Positions 25,191 through 33,688 of a DNA stretch of 64,000 bases are shown one piece after another. The DNA is from UBA4644 sp964541085 (lineage in GTDB: Bacteria; Bacillota; Clostridia; Oscillospirales; Butyricicoccaceae). Within the stretch, counting starts at the first letter, position 1, and every line of letters starts with the position of its first letter. The DNA lies in the NCBI GenBank assembly GCA_964541085.1, contig CAZIPA010000005.1, forward strand, positions 14,996 through 78,995, given 5' to 3'. The notes below the pieces were generated by a model. It searched no databases. It worked only from the letters and a program-made list of their open reading frames with translations, and was not told the origin of the DNA. A program made the position numbers and the translations under genes.

Positions 25191-26421
25191 AATCCATTTC
25201 CTCCCCATTTCCTGCCGGAAGCAGTTCCGCCGGCAGAGCCTCCACATTTTTCAGCGTCCGCTGAATCTTCCGGGTGCGCACACCCACCAGCTTGTCCAGC
25301 TCATCGTTGGCCTGATTCAGCCGGTTTTTGGTATTTTCCAGCACAGACGCAAAGGTGTCGAATTCCGTCTTGACTGCGCCCAGCACCTTCCACACTTCGC
25401 CGGAGCGCTTTTGAATGGCCAGCGTCCGGAAGCCCATTTGCAGACTGTTCAGCAGCGCGCTCATGGTCGTAGGCCCGGCCAGCGTCACCTGATATTCCCG
25501 CTGAAGCGTTTCCGCCATACCGCCGCGGATCAGCTCTGCATACAGTCCTTCGGTGGGAATGAACAGAATGGCAAAATCCGTGGTGTTGGGCGGGTCGATG
25601 TATTTGGTATGTACATCCCGGGCAAAGCCCTTTACCCGCTGGAACAGCGCCTTTTTCGCGCTCTCCACCAGAGCGGGATCAGCGGTGTCATAGGCATCCA
25701 GCAGCTGCTGATAGGCATCCAGCGGGAACTTGGCATCCACCGGCAGCCACACAGGCTGGCCCTCCGTTCCCGGCAGACGAACGGCATACTCCACATTGGC
25801 CTGACTGCCTTTTTTCGTAGCCACATTGGCGGCATATTGCTCGGGAGCCAGTATCTGCTCCAGAATCGCGCCCAGCTGAATCTCTCCCAGCATACCCCGG
25901 GTCTTCACATTGGACAGCACCTTTTTCAGATCGCCCACACCGGAGGCCAGCGTCTGCATTTCGCCCAGCCCTTTATATACCGCTTCCAGCCGCTGAGAAA
26001 CCTGCTGGAAGGATTCGCTGAGTTTTCTGTCCAGCGTTTCCTGCAATTTTTCGTCCACGGTGGCACGAATGCCGTCCAGCTGCTGCTGGCTGGCCGTCTG
26101 CATCCGGCTGAGGCTGTCCGTCATGCTGCGGCGCAGCTGCTCCAGCTTTTGTTCCGTCTGCATGGCAACGGCGTATTGTTCACTCTTCATGGAGGAAAGC
26201 GCACTCTCCAGCGCACGGGTCAGAGCCTCCTGCCGTGCCTGCATGGCAGCGTCATTCTTTCCGCTTTCCCGCAGCAGCTCTTCTACAGTTTTCAGCAGCG
26301 CAGACTGCGCCTCCTGCGTTTTTGCCGTGCGGCTCTGCCGTGTCAGAAGCAACAGCAGCAGCACAATACAGACCGTCAGCAAAATCAGCGCCGCAATGAT
26401 GAACAGCTTTGTCATGGTCAC
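25183..26421 (-). CDS. rmuC: DNA recombination protein RmuC
   Basis: RmuC family, 412 residues; implicated in limiting inverted-repeat recombination. An N-terminal membrane helix (residues 5-26) is followed by a long coiled coil to about residue 130 and then the nuclease-like core with VKTRGMLGEIQLGAILEQIL, VDAKFPLDAY and FILFIP-type FAILFIPTEGLYAEL. The C-terminal helix includes KLVGVRTRKIQRTL. It overlaps the phosphodiesterase upstream by four bases. Confidence 0.93.
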   Translation of the reverse strand: MTMTKLFIIAALILLTVCIVLLLLLLTRQSRTAKTQEAQSALLKTVEELLRESGKNDAAMQARQEALTRALESALSSMKSEQYAVAMQTEQKLEQLRRSMTDSLSRMQTASQQQLDGIRATVDEKLQETLDRKLSESFQQVSQRLEAVYKGLGEMQTLASGVGDLKKVLSNVKTRGMLGEIQLGAILEQILAPEQYAANVATKKGSQANVEYAVRLPGTEGQPVWLPVDAKFPLDAYQQLLDAYDTADPALVESAKKALFQRVKGFARDVHTKYIDPPNTTDFAILFIPTEGLYAELIRGGMAETLQREYQVTLAGPTTMSALLNSLQMGFRTLAIQKRSGEVWKVLGAVKTEFDTFASVLENTKNRLNQANDELDKLVGVRTRKIQRTLKNVEALPAELLPAGNGEEMDYV

Positions 26422-27155
26422 AGCTCCAGATGCTCATAAATGATGCCGTCGCAAAGCCGCTCTGCCTTTTTCAGATCGGCCTCGTTCCGGATGGTCCAGC
26501 CCAACAGCGGCAGCCCGTGCTTTTTGCAGGCAAGGCGCAGCCTGTAATCAATTTTCTGAATGTCAAAGGCGATAAAATCCGGGCGGCTCAGGGCGTTGAA
26601 CATCAGGTGACGGGAATAGAACTTGAAGTTCCGGTTTTCATCATCCAGATTGCCCAGCTGTCCCCGGATATACTGGGGTGCGTGACGATGCAGCCACACC
26701 AGCACCTCCGGATTGAAGGATTCCAGAATAAACTCTCCCTGATAAGAGGCCAGACGGCGAATCAGAATCGGCTCCAGCCGGCCTACATCGCCCAGCCGTT
26801 CGCTCTTGATTTCCAGCAGCAGCGGCACCTTTCCGTCCACCAGCTCCAGAACCTCATCCAGCGTGGGAATCTGGCAATCCGTTCCCAGCAGACGCAGCTT
26901 GCGCAGATCTGCCAGTGACCATTCCTCTACAATCCCGGGAACGCCGGTCATGCGCTTCAGCTGAAAATCGTGAAGCACCACCAGCTGCTGATCCGCCGTG
27001 GCGTGCAGATCCAGCTCGATGGCCTTGCCGCAGTCGATCGCCCGCTGAAATGCCGGAAGGGAGTTTTCGGGAATGCCCTGCTCCCGGTCGTGCAGGCCAC
27101 GATGGGCCACCTGACGAAAGAGATGGATAAACTCTGCTCTGTTTTGCTGCTTCAT
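26418..27155 (-). CDS. Glycerophosphodiester phosphodiesterase
   Basis: GDPD-family hydrolase of glycerophosphodiesters, 245 residues. The active-site signature HRGLHDREQGIPENSLPAF near residue 18 is followed by AIELDLHATADQQLVVLHD, giving the metal-binding Glu-Asp and catalytic His residues. No signal peptide is visible, so it is probably cytosolic. The ATG at 27155 follows GGGGAGG; an upstream in-frame ATG at 27173 lacks a site. First gene of the operon running to radA. Confidence 0.94.
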   Translation of the reverse strand: MKQQNRAEFIHLFRQVAHRGLHDREQGIPENSLPAFQRAIDCGKAIELDLHATADQQLVVLHDFQLKRMTGVPGIVEEWSLADLRKLRLLGTDCQIPTLDEVLELVDGKVPLLLEIKSERLGDVGRLEPILIRRLASYQGEFILESFNPEVLVWLHRHAPQYIRGQLGNLDDENRNFKFYSRHLMFNALSRPDFIAFDIQKIDYRLRLACKKHGLPLLGWTIRNEADLKKAERLCDGIIYEHLEL

Positions 27156-27194
27156 ATGGCACAGCCTCCCCATTCTGCATATTTTACAGACTGT

Positions 27195-27223
27195 ATTGTA
27201 TCACAGTTTGCCGCCGGTGGCAA
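27195..27223 (-). promoter_or_regulatory. Sigma-A-type promoter of the phosphodiesterase-rmuC-tgt operon
   Basis: Minus strand TTGCCA, 17-base spacer, TACAAT, about 40 bases before the ATG at 27155. Confidence 0.75.
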
Positions 27224-27239
27224 CGGTCGGCACAAGTTT

Positions 27240-27280
27240 TTCCGAAAAGAGAAAAAGACCGGGGCCCGCAGGCTCCGGTC
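27240..27280 (-). terminator. Rho-independent terminator after the lipoprotein pair
   Basis: Minus strand GACCGGAGCC, loop TGCG, GGCCCCGGTC, then TTTTTCTCTTTTC. It closes the two-lipoprotein operon, 14 bp past its last stop codon. Confidence 0.85.
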
Positions 27281-27294
27281 CTGAAAAGAAACGG

Positions 27295-29559
27295 TCAGCG
27301 TTGTTCATCCAAACAGAGCTGCACACGGTTTTGTATGGCTTTGGCGGCAGTCTGCGCGTCCTGCTGGCCGGCGAAGAAACGGTTGATTTCGTCACGGAGG
27401 ATGGCGGCGATGGTTTCCTGCGGGCGGACAACCACGGTGGCGCCCTCAATCAGAGCGTAAAATGCGTCAATGTCCTCCTGTGTCCAGGGGGCGATCTTCA
27501 CATCTTCCCCGTAAGGATTTACAATATATGAGGTATGTTCAACGCCTGTCGTGTACCACTGATCCACATAGGTCTGCACCATTGCATCAAACACGGTTTT
27601 GTTGGTAGGCATACTGTGTACGGTTGCTGTCTCGCCAGGACGGTCAAAATCCTGATTTTCCGGCAGCAGCACGGTGCGCAGAAAGCTCCAGGCGGCCTCC
27701 TTGTTTTTTCCGGTGGAGGCCATGGCCAGCTGAAGCTGGGGCTGGAAGGCAGCGCCATTACCGGGAAGCCCGGGATAGCCCTTCCAGACAACGGTTTCCT
27801 TGTAGCCGACCCGAGTGACCATGCCAGAATCCCAGTCGCTTACGCTATTCAATTCATAGTAGGTAAACAGCTCCTTGCCTTCCGGCATCCAATAATGGGG
27901 GCCATCACCCCGCTTGCGGTTGATCTCCTCCGGGTAAAGCATCAGATATTCCATGGCTTCGATAAACTCCGGGCTGTCAAAGCGGGCAGTCCCCTCTGCC
28001 CAGTTAATATAATTTCCAATATACAGCTCCAGAAACACATCCAGCGCATAGGCACGGTCAAAATAGATATTTCCGTAGCTTTCCAGCTCGGGCGTGTTTT
28101 TCACCAGCTGCGCAAACTCCGCAAAGCTCCAACCGGGCTTCTCACCCACCAGCGCCTTCAGTCCCAGCGTGGTCTTGAGTGTGAAGCCCCGGGTAACGGT
28201 GTAAAGCTTGCCGCCAATGCTCATAGCATCAAACAGCGGCTCCACCAGCGCATCCCGGCCCAGCTGGTCATCTGCATCAATATAAGGCCACAGGTCTTCC
28301 AGATAGCCCCGGTTGACCAGCGTCTGCTCGTCCACACCCTCCATGCAGAACAGGTCGGGCATATTACCGGCATTCAAATCGGTGGTCAGACGGTCAATGC
28401 CCTCTGCGGAAGCGGTGGTATAGTCCCGAACTACGATCCGGCAGTCGGCGCTCTGGCGGTTGAATTTCTGAATCGCCCGGGAAAGCGCCTCGGGCAGCTG
28501 GCGACAGGCAATGGTCAGGGTGGTTTTTTCTGCGTAAGGATCGGTTTCATGCCATTCCAAAAGTGCCAGATCGCCGCCCAGATCATCGCTGTAGGTGAGC
28601 ACACTGAAGCTTTTATCATCTACAACGGTAAAAGCCCGAATCCCTGTGCCGTCCACATCGCAGTTGATCCAGCTGAGAATCTGTGTGGCGGTGCCGGGTT
28701 TGTCTTCTCTGCCCAGCTTGATGCCGTAAAGAGACAAATCCGTGGCGCAGAACAGGTCATACTCGCTGTTGCCAGTGTAAAAGCCGCCGTTGCGGGGATC
28801 GCCCTCCTGCAAGCAGGGTAGTTTACACAGAGTTTGCATTTTTTCCGATTCCAGATCAGGCTGCCATACCGTCCACATAGCACTTTCCAGATTTTACAGG
28901 AAAAGAACGACTCGCCCGTCCGAAAGCTGGGTCATATGATGGTAGCCGCCCGCTTCTTCAAAAACCTTATTGCCCTGTGCATCCACAATGAAAAAATCGC
29001 CGTTTTCCATCAGCACACAGGTGTTTCCGCCGGCATCGAGAATCATGCTCTGAATGCCATAGTATGTGTACAGATCACTTAATGATAATTCCCAACGCAC
29101 ATGAAAACCGGCGTCCATAGAGAGCAAATAGCAGCTGGGATAACCTCCGGAGGCTGAGCTGAAGCGCATCAATATGGAATAATTATCGGATTCATCCACA
29201 GCAATGCCAATAATATCGCCACACCGCAAATGCATGGAAGCGGCATATTCCTCCAACTTTACAATCAATGACGAGTAGATTAAAAGCTCTCCACTCTTGA
29301 CATCTATTTTGGCAAGTCGGCCAGCCAGGGTCTCAAGCGTTTTTACGCTTGTAGTTACCTGTTCGCCCGTAATATAATAAAAGCCACCATTTGCGGTTTC
29401 AGCTGTATAGATTCCACCACTGGTTCTCGGAATGCTGTGAACTGCGCTGTAATGATTTTCATTCTCGGGACGATAGCTGATGCCGTTCTGCGATTGGCCG
29501 CAGGCGGAAAGGGTCAGCAGCAGCAGCACCGTGAGCAAGACGGTAAAGATGCGTTTCAT
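27295..29559 (-). pseudogene. Solute-binding lipoprotein copy A, split by an in-frame stop
   Basis: Paralogue of the intact lipoprotein at 29599-31866. The 5' part (28894-29559, 221 codons) has a signal peptide with lipobox LSAC at Cys20 and the propeller-like N-terminal region; it ends VVLFL followed by TAA at 28894-28896. Five codons later, in the same frame, an ATG at 28878 opens 527 codons that continue the alignment with the intact copy through the whole solute-binding domain to 27295. The total of 754 codons matches the 755 of the other copy, so one nonsense codon explains the break. The C-terminal part alone would lack a signal peptide. No permease or ATPase gene is adjacent. Confidence 0.85.
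27683..28326. repeat. 644-bp tract identical to 29987-30630 (copy A)
   Basis: Line-by-line comparison shows no difference from 29987-30630 over 644 bp, including synonymous positions. Single mismatches occur immediately outside both ends (27682 against 29986, 28327 against 30631), and differences accumulate further out. The offset between copies is constant at 2304 bp. Confidence 0.9.
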
Positions 29560-29598
29560 TCAGATTCCTCTCTTCAGTTTTGGCGGCGAATGCGGCTT

Positions 29599-31866
29599 TC
29601 AGCTCTGTTCATCCAAACACAACTGCACACGGTTTTGGATGGCTTTGGCGGCAGTCTGCGCATCCTGCTGGCCGGCGAAGAAACGGGTGATTTCGTCCCG
29701 GAGAATACCGGCAATCATTTCCTGCGGGCGGACAACCACGGTGGTACCCTCGATCAGGGCGTAAAATGCGTCAATGTCCTCCTGTGTCCAACGGTCGATC
29801 TTCACATCCTCCCCGTAAGGATTTACAGCAGATGAGGTGAAATCAACGCCGGTCGTGTACCACTGATCCACATAGGTCTGCACCATTGCGTCAAACACAG
29901 CTTTGTTGGTGGGCATACTGTGTACGGTTGCTGTCTCGTCTGGACGGTCAAAATCCTGATTTTCCGGCAGCAGCACGGTGCGCAGGAAGCTCCAGGCGGC
30001 CTCCTTGTTTTTTCCGGTGGAGGCCATGGCCAGCTGAAGCTGGGGCTGGAAGGCAGCGCCATTACCGGGAAGCCCGGGATAGCCCTTCCAGACAACGGTT
30101 TCCTTGTAGCCGACCCGAGTGACCATGCCAGAATCCCAGTCGCTTACGCTATTCAATTCATAGTAGGTAAACAGCTCCTTGCCTTCCGGCATCCAATAAT
30201 GGGGGCCATCACCCCGCTTGCGGTTGATCTCCTCCGGGTAAAGCATCAGATATTCCATGGCTTCGATAAACTCCGGGCTGTCAAAGCGGGCAGTCCCCTC
30301 TGCCCAGTTAATATAATTTCCAATATACAGCTCCAGAAACACATCCAGCGCATAGGCACGGTCAAAATAGATATTTCCGTAGCTTTCCAGCTCGGGCGTG
30401 TTTTTCACCAGCTGCGCAAACTCCGCAAAGCTCCAACCGGGCTTCTCACCCACCAGCGCCTTCAGTCCCAGCGTGGTCTTGAGTGTGAAGCCCCGGGTAA
30501 CGGTGTAAAGCTTGCCGCCAATGCTCATAGCATCAAACAGCGGCTCCACCAGCGCATCCCGGCCCAGCTGGTCATCTGCATCAATATAAGGCCACAGGTC
30601 TTCCAGATAGCCCCGGTTGACCAGCGTCTGTTCATCCACACCCTCCATGCAGAACAGGTCGGGCATATTGCCTGCGTTCAGGTCGGCAGTGAGCCGGTCG
30701 ACACCCTCTGCGGAAGCGGTGGTATAGTCCCGCACCACGCTCCGGCAGTCGGCGCTCTGGCGATTGAACTTCTGAATCGCCCGGGACAGCGCTTCCGGCA
30801 GCTGACGGCAGGCAATGGTCAGGGTGTTTTTTTCCGCATAAGGGTCAGTCTCCTGCCATTCCAAAAATGCCAGATCGGCACCTAAGTCTGCGCTGTGGGT
30901 AATGATGGCAAAACTGTTATCGTCCACCACGGTAAAATCCAGAATGCCTGTGCCGTCCACATCGCAGTTGATCCAGCTGAGAATCTGTGTGGCCGTGCCG
31001 GGTTTGTCCTCCGTGCCCAGCTTTACGCCGTAAAGAGAAAGGTCCGTGGCGCAGAACAGATCATATTCGCTGTTGCCGGCATAAAATCCGCCGTTTCTGG
31101 GGTCGCCTTCCTGAAGGCGGGGGAAGGTACAAAGAGTCTGGAATCCATTGCCCCCTTTTTCCAGATCAGGCAGCAGGACTTTCCATGTATCGACATTCTG
31201 TTGAAACAGCACTACCCGGCCATCTGAGAGCCGGGTCATATGATGATAGCCATCGGTGCTGGTGAAAATCCTCCTGCCTTTTTCATTCACAATATAAAAA
31301 TCGCCGTTTGCAACAAGCAGATAGGTGTTTCCCTGGTCATCACGAATCAAGTTTTGGATTTCATAGAGAATATATTCGTCACTCAGACGGACATTCCATT
31401 GGACAGTGCCATCTGCCATCATGGAAATCAATCGGCAGTGGACAGGCTCGCCTCTCGGATTCAGCTGTACCACGGCGGACATGATATCATCCCGCCCAAC
31501 GGTGAGCGCCATAATTCCTTCACAAACGGCTTTTTGTGTGTCTGCAAACTCCTCCAACGCTACAAAATAACCCTCATAGCGCAGCTCTTCCTGTGTTTCA
31601 ATGTTCACTTCCGCCAAACGGGTGGGAATCACTGATTTGTTATCCGGTCTCTGCTGATTGGTGATATAGTACAGGCTATTGTCCGAAAAGCTTGCATATT
31701 TGATACCGGCGGTGTTCCTCGGAATTGTGTGGACGGCACGATAATAGTTTTTTGCTTCGGAAGTGCGATCCACACCATCTTGCATTGTACCGCAGGCGGA
31801 AAGGGTCAGCAGCAGCAGTATCATCGCTATTATTGCATATGGGCTTCTTTGTTTCACAGGATTCAC
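29599..31866 (-). CDS. Lipoprotein with N-terminal propeller-like region and C-terminal family 1 solute-binding domain
   Basis: 755 residues. The signal peptide ends in lipobox LSAC. Residues about 40-350 carry repeated short beta-rich units (TIPRNTAGIKYASF, SLYYITNQQ, IVNEKGRRIF, DGRVVLFQQ) that resemble a beta-propeller or PQQ-like sensor. From about 365 the sequence is an ABC-type sugar or peptide-binding protein: LTIACRQLPEALSRAIQKFN, MPDLFCMEG, LEDLWPYI and a late VHSMPTNKAVFDAM. Start is GTG at 31866 after AAAGG; a second GTG three codons on is also possible. No transporter genes adjoin, so ligand and partner are unknown; a sensory or orphan-binding role is possible. Confidence 0.85.
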   Translation of the reverse strand: MNPVKQRSPYAIIAMILLLLTLSACGTMQDGVDRTSEAKNYYRAVHTIPRNTAGIKYASFSDNSLYYITNQQRPDNKSVIPTRLAEVNIETQEELRYEGYFVALEEFADTQKAVCEGIMALTVGRDDIMSAVVQLNPRGEPVHCRLISMMADGTVQWNVRLSDEYILYEIQNLIRDDQGNTYLLVANGDFYIVNEKGRRIFTSTDGYHHMTRLSDGRVVLFQQNVDTWKVLLPDLEKGGNGFQTLCTFPRLQEGDPRNGGFYAGNSEYDLFCATDLSLYGVKLGTEDKPGTATQILSWINCDVDGTGILDFTVVDDNSFAIITHSADLGADLAFLEWQETDPYAEKNTLTIACRQLPEALSRAIQKFNRQSADCRSVVRDYTTASAEGVDRLTADLNAGNMPDLFCMEGVDEQTLVNRGYLEDLWPYIDADDQLGRDALVEPLFDAMSIGGKLYTVTRGFTLKTTLGLKALVGEKPGWSFAEFAQLVKNTPELESYGNIYFDRAYALDVFLELYIGNYINWAEGTARFDSPEFIEAMEYLMLYPEEINRKRGDGPHYWMPEGKELFTYYELNSVSDWDSGMVTRVGYKETVVWKGYPGLPGNGAAFQPQLQLAMASTGKNKEAAWSFLRTVLLPENQDFDRPDETATVHSMPTNKAVFDAMVQTYVDQWYTTGVDFTSSAVNPYGEDVKIDRWTQEDIDAFYALIEGTTVVVRPQEMIAGILRDEITRFFAGQQDAQTAAKAIQNRVQLCLDEQS
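29987..30630. repeat. 644-bp tract identical to 27683-28326 (copy B)
   Basis: Second member of the exact 644-bp repeat, inside the solute-binding domain. See the entry at 27683 for how its limits were fixed. Confidence 0.9.
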
Positions 31867-31949
31867 GCACCTTTCGCAATGATATGAAAAAAGGGCTTGC
31901 CGGCCCCGCTCTTTTCGTTTCTTACGCCGCTTACACTTTCTTAGTCTAT

Positions 31950-31978
31950 ATTATAGCAGAGCACGCTGCACCGGTCAA
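31950..31978 (-). promoter_or_regulatory. Sigma-A-type promoter of the lipoprotein pair
   Basis: Minus strand TTGACC, 17-base spacer, TATAAT, near consensus. The 5' untranslated region to the GTG at 31866 would be about 75 bases. The stretch 31867-32315 has no full gene; it holds this promoter, the divergent transporter promoter and the transporter leader. Confidence 0.85.
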
Positions 31979-32073
31979 GTGTTTTTTAGAAAAAACATCT
32001 TCACTTTACCATGCAAAATGCACTGCACCGACACGGTATGACCTTACCTCAAAAAAAATTTACACGCCGCTGC

Positions 32074-32101
32074 TTGACTTTTGGCGGAAACACGGTATAG
32101 T
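32074..32101 (+). promoter_or_regulatory. Promoter of the CNNM transporter leader
   Basis: TTGACT, 16-base spacer, TATAGT. Transcription would start near 32108, leaving about 210 bases of leader before the transporter ATG at 32316. Confidence 0.75.
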
Positions 32102-32137
32102 ATAAGCTGATGTATTTTACGAAAGGAGTTGGTTTGT

Positions 32138-32251
32138 TTGGATCCGCTTCCCCGAAGTACTGGGAGCACACTGTCAGTTGAGCCTCTGACCCGGCGTTGT
32201 ATGTTCCGGGCGGTTCCCCGGTTCCGCACCTTTACCGTGATCCTGCGGTAA
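32138..32251 (+). CDS. Putative 37-codon leader peptide upstream of the CNNM transporter
   Basis: AAAGGAG at 32122-32128 is followed nine bases later by TTG at 32138, opening 37 codons (reading DPLPRSTGSTLSVEPLTRR then CMFRAVPRF and ending TFTVILR) that stop at TAA 32249-32251, inside the attenuator hairpin. A second, overlapping frame from TTG 32134 would encode 15 codons and stop at 32179-32181. The peptide is rich in Arg, Pro, Ser and Thr. Its function, if translated, would be to couple ribosome position to terminator folding. No homologue is recognised. Confidence 0.4.
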   Translation: MDPLPRSTGSTLSVEPLTRRCMFRAVPRFRTFTVILR

Positions 32252-32277
32252 AACCGGACCGCAGCTGCCGTTTTTTT
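32243..32277 (+). terminator. Attenuator-type terminator in the CNNM leader
   Basis: CTGCGGT, loop AAAACCGG, ACCGCAG, then CTGCCG and seven T residues. It lies between the leader reading frame and the transporter ribosome site (GGAGG at 32298), and the leader stop codon falls at the end of its 5' arm. Confidence 0.65.
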
Positions 32278-32315
32278 GAAACATCAACGATTATTATGGA
32301 GGTTCTATCTGAATT

Positions 32316-33626
32316 ATGTTCAAACAGCTTATTTTACAGGTCATATTGATTCTGCTCAATGCATTTTTTGCCGCAACGGAAATCGCCGTGATTTCGCTGA
32401 ACGAGAAAAAGGTTCGTGCGCTGGCCGGCGAAGGTGACAAGCGTGCCGGAAAAATGCTGAAGATCATTGAATCGCCGACCCAATTCCTTTCCACCATCCA
32501 GATCGGCATTACGCTGGCGGGCTTTTTGGGCTCTGCATTTGCGGCGGACAACTTTGCCGAGACCTTTTCTGCGTTTCTCGTCCGTGTTTTTCACATTGCA
32601 CCCCAGCACGCAGGCACCATGAATACCGTGGCCGTTGTGGCGGTTACGCTGATCCTCTCCTACTTCACCCTGATTTTCGGTGAGCTGGTGCCCAAGCGCA
32701 TTGCCATGAAGCACAAGGAAAAGCTTGCCAATGCAGTCTGCGGGCTGATTTCCGTGCTGGCCACGGTTCTGCGGCCCATCATCTGGTTCCTGACGGCTTC
32801 CACCAACGCCGTGCTGCGGCTGTTCGGTATCAATCCCAACGAAAAGGAAGAGCCTGTGTCCGAGGAGGATATTGTGCTGATGCTGGATGCCGGCGGCGAT
32901 GAGGGTACGCTGGATCAGGATGACATTGCCTACATCAAAAATGTGTTCAAGCTGGACCGCATGACGGCGGAGGATGTGATGACACCCTGGAAATCGGTGG
33001 TTTTCATCACGGAAAATTCCACAGAAGAGGAAATTGTTTCCATCATCAAAACGGAAGCCTATTCCCGCATCCCGGTGTATGATGCCCGGGAGGATCGGAT
33101 TCTGGGAATCCTTCACACCCGGGATTATCTGCTGGAGCGGCGCAGCCCCGGCTTTTCCATCCAACAGGTGCTGCATGAGCCGGTCATTGTGCCGGAGACG
33201 CTGAATCTGGACACGCTGTTTAAGGAAATGCAGCAGCAGCACAATCACATGGTCATTCTGGTAAACGAGTATGGCGAGACCTCTGGTATCGTTTCCATGG
33301 AGGACATTCTGGAAGAGATCGTCGGCGAAATCTGGGACGAGCGGGACGAGGAGGTTTCGGAAATCACCGAGACCGGCAAGAATACCTATCGGGTGCTGTC
33401 CGCTGCCTCTGCGGAGGATTTCTTTGAGTTCTTCGCTCTGGAGGATTCGGAAACGGAGGCCGCCACGGTCAACGGCTGGCTGACGGAGCAAATGGGACGG
33501 ATTCCCAAGGTGGGCGAAACCTTTACCTTCCGCAATCTGAAGATCACCGTCACCCGTGCCGACGAGCTGATGACCCACGAACTGACCGTTCACGCGGAAG
33601 TCCTTCCTTCCGATTCCGCAGAATAA
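32316..33626 (+). CDS. CNNM/CorC-type transporter (hemolysin-family, DUF21-CBS)
   Basis: 436-residue membrane protein of the CNNM/MpfA/YhdP family, implicated in Mg2+ or other divalent-cation efflux. The DUF21 membrane domain covers about residues 1-180 with NAFFAATEIAVISLNEKKVRAL and the FGELVPKRIAMKH signature. Two CBS domains follow (MTPWKSVVFI and PVIVPETLNLDTLF regions, with SRIPVYD and SMEDILEEIVGEIWDE), then a CorC_HlyC domain. GGAGG lies 13 bases before the ATG, longer than usual. Expression is probably controlled by the structured leader. Confidence 0.93.
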   Translation: MFKQLILQVILILLNAFFAATEIAVISLNEKKVRALAGEGDKRAGKMLKIIESPTQFLSTIQIGITLAGFLGSAFAADNFAETFSAFLVRVFHIAPQHAGTMNTVAVVAVTLILSYFTLIFGELVPKRIAMKHKEKLANAVCGLISVLATVLRPIIWFLTASTNAVLRLFGINPNEKEEPVSEEDIVLMLDAGGDEGTLDQDDIAYIKNVFKLDRMTAEDVMTPWKSVVFITENSTEEEIVSIIKTEAYSRIPVYDAREDRILGILHTRDYLLERRSPGFSIQQVLHEPVIVPETLNLDTLFKEMQQQHNHMVILVNEYGETSGIVSMEDILEEIVGEIWDERDEEVSEITETGKNTYRVLSAASAEDFFEFFALEDSETEAATVNGWLTEQMGRIPKVGETFTFRNLKITVTRADELMTHELTVHAEVLPSDSAE

Positions 33627-33643
33627 ATCGTATCTATAAAGCA

Positions 33644-33674
33644 ACTGCCGCAGAGAAGCTCTGCGGCAGTTTTG
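33644..33674 (+). terminator. Terminator between the convergent transporter and pxpC genes
   Basis: 12-bp stem ACTGCCGCAGAG with CTCTGCGGCAGT around a 3-base loop, followed by TTTTG on the plus strand. The genes on both sides point into it, and the hairpin could also act on the minus-strand transcript. Confidence 0.8.
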
Positions 33675-33688
33675 TATCTGTATGGATA

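Noticed and set aside
32044..32229. A 61-codon minus-strand frame between the lipoprotein and transporter promoters.
   Set aside because: It runs antisense through the transporter promoter and leader, has no ribosome site and no recognisable sequence.
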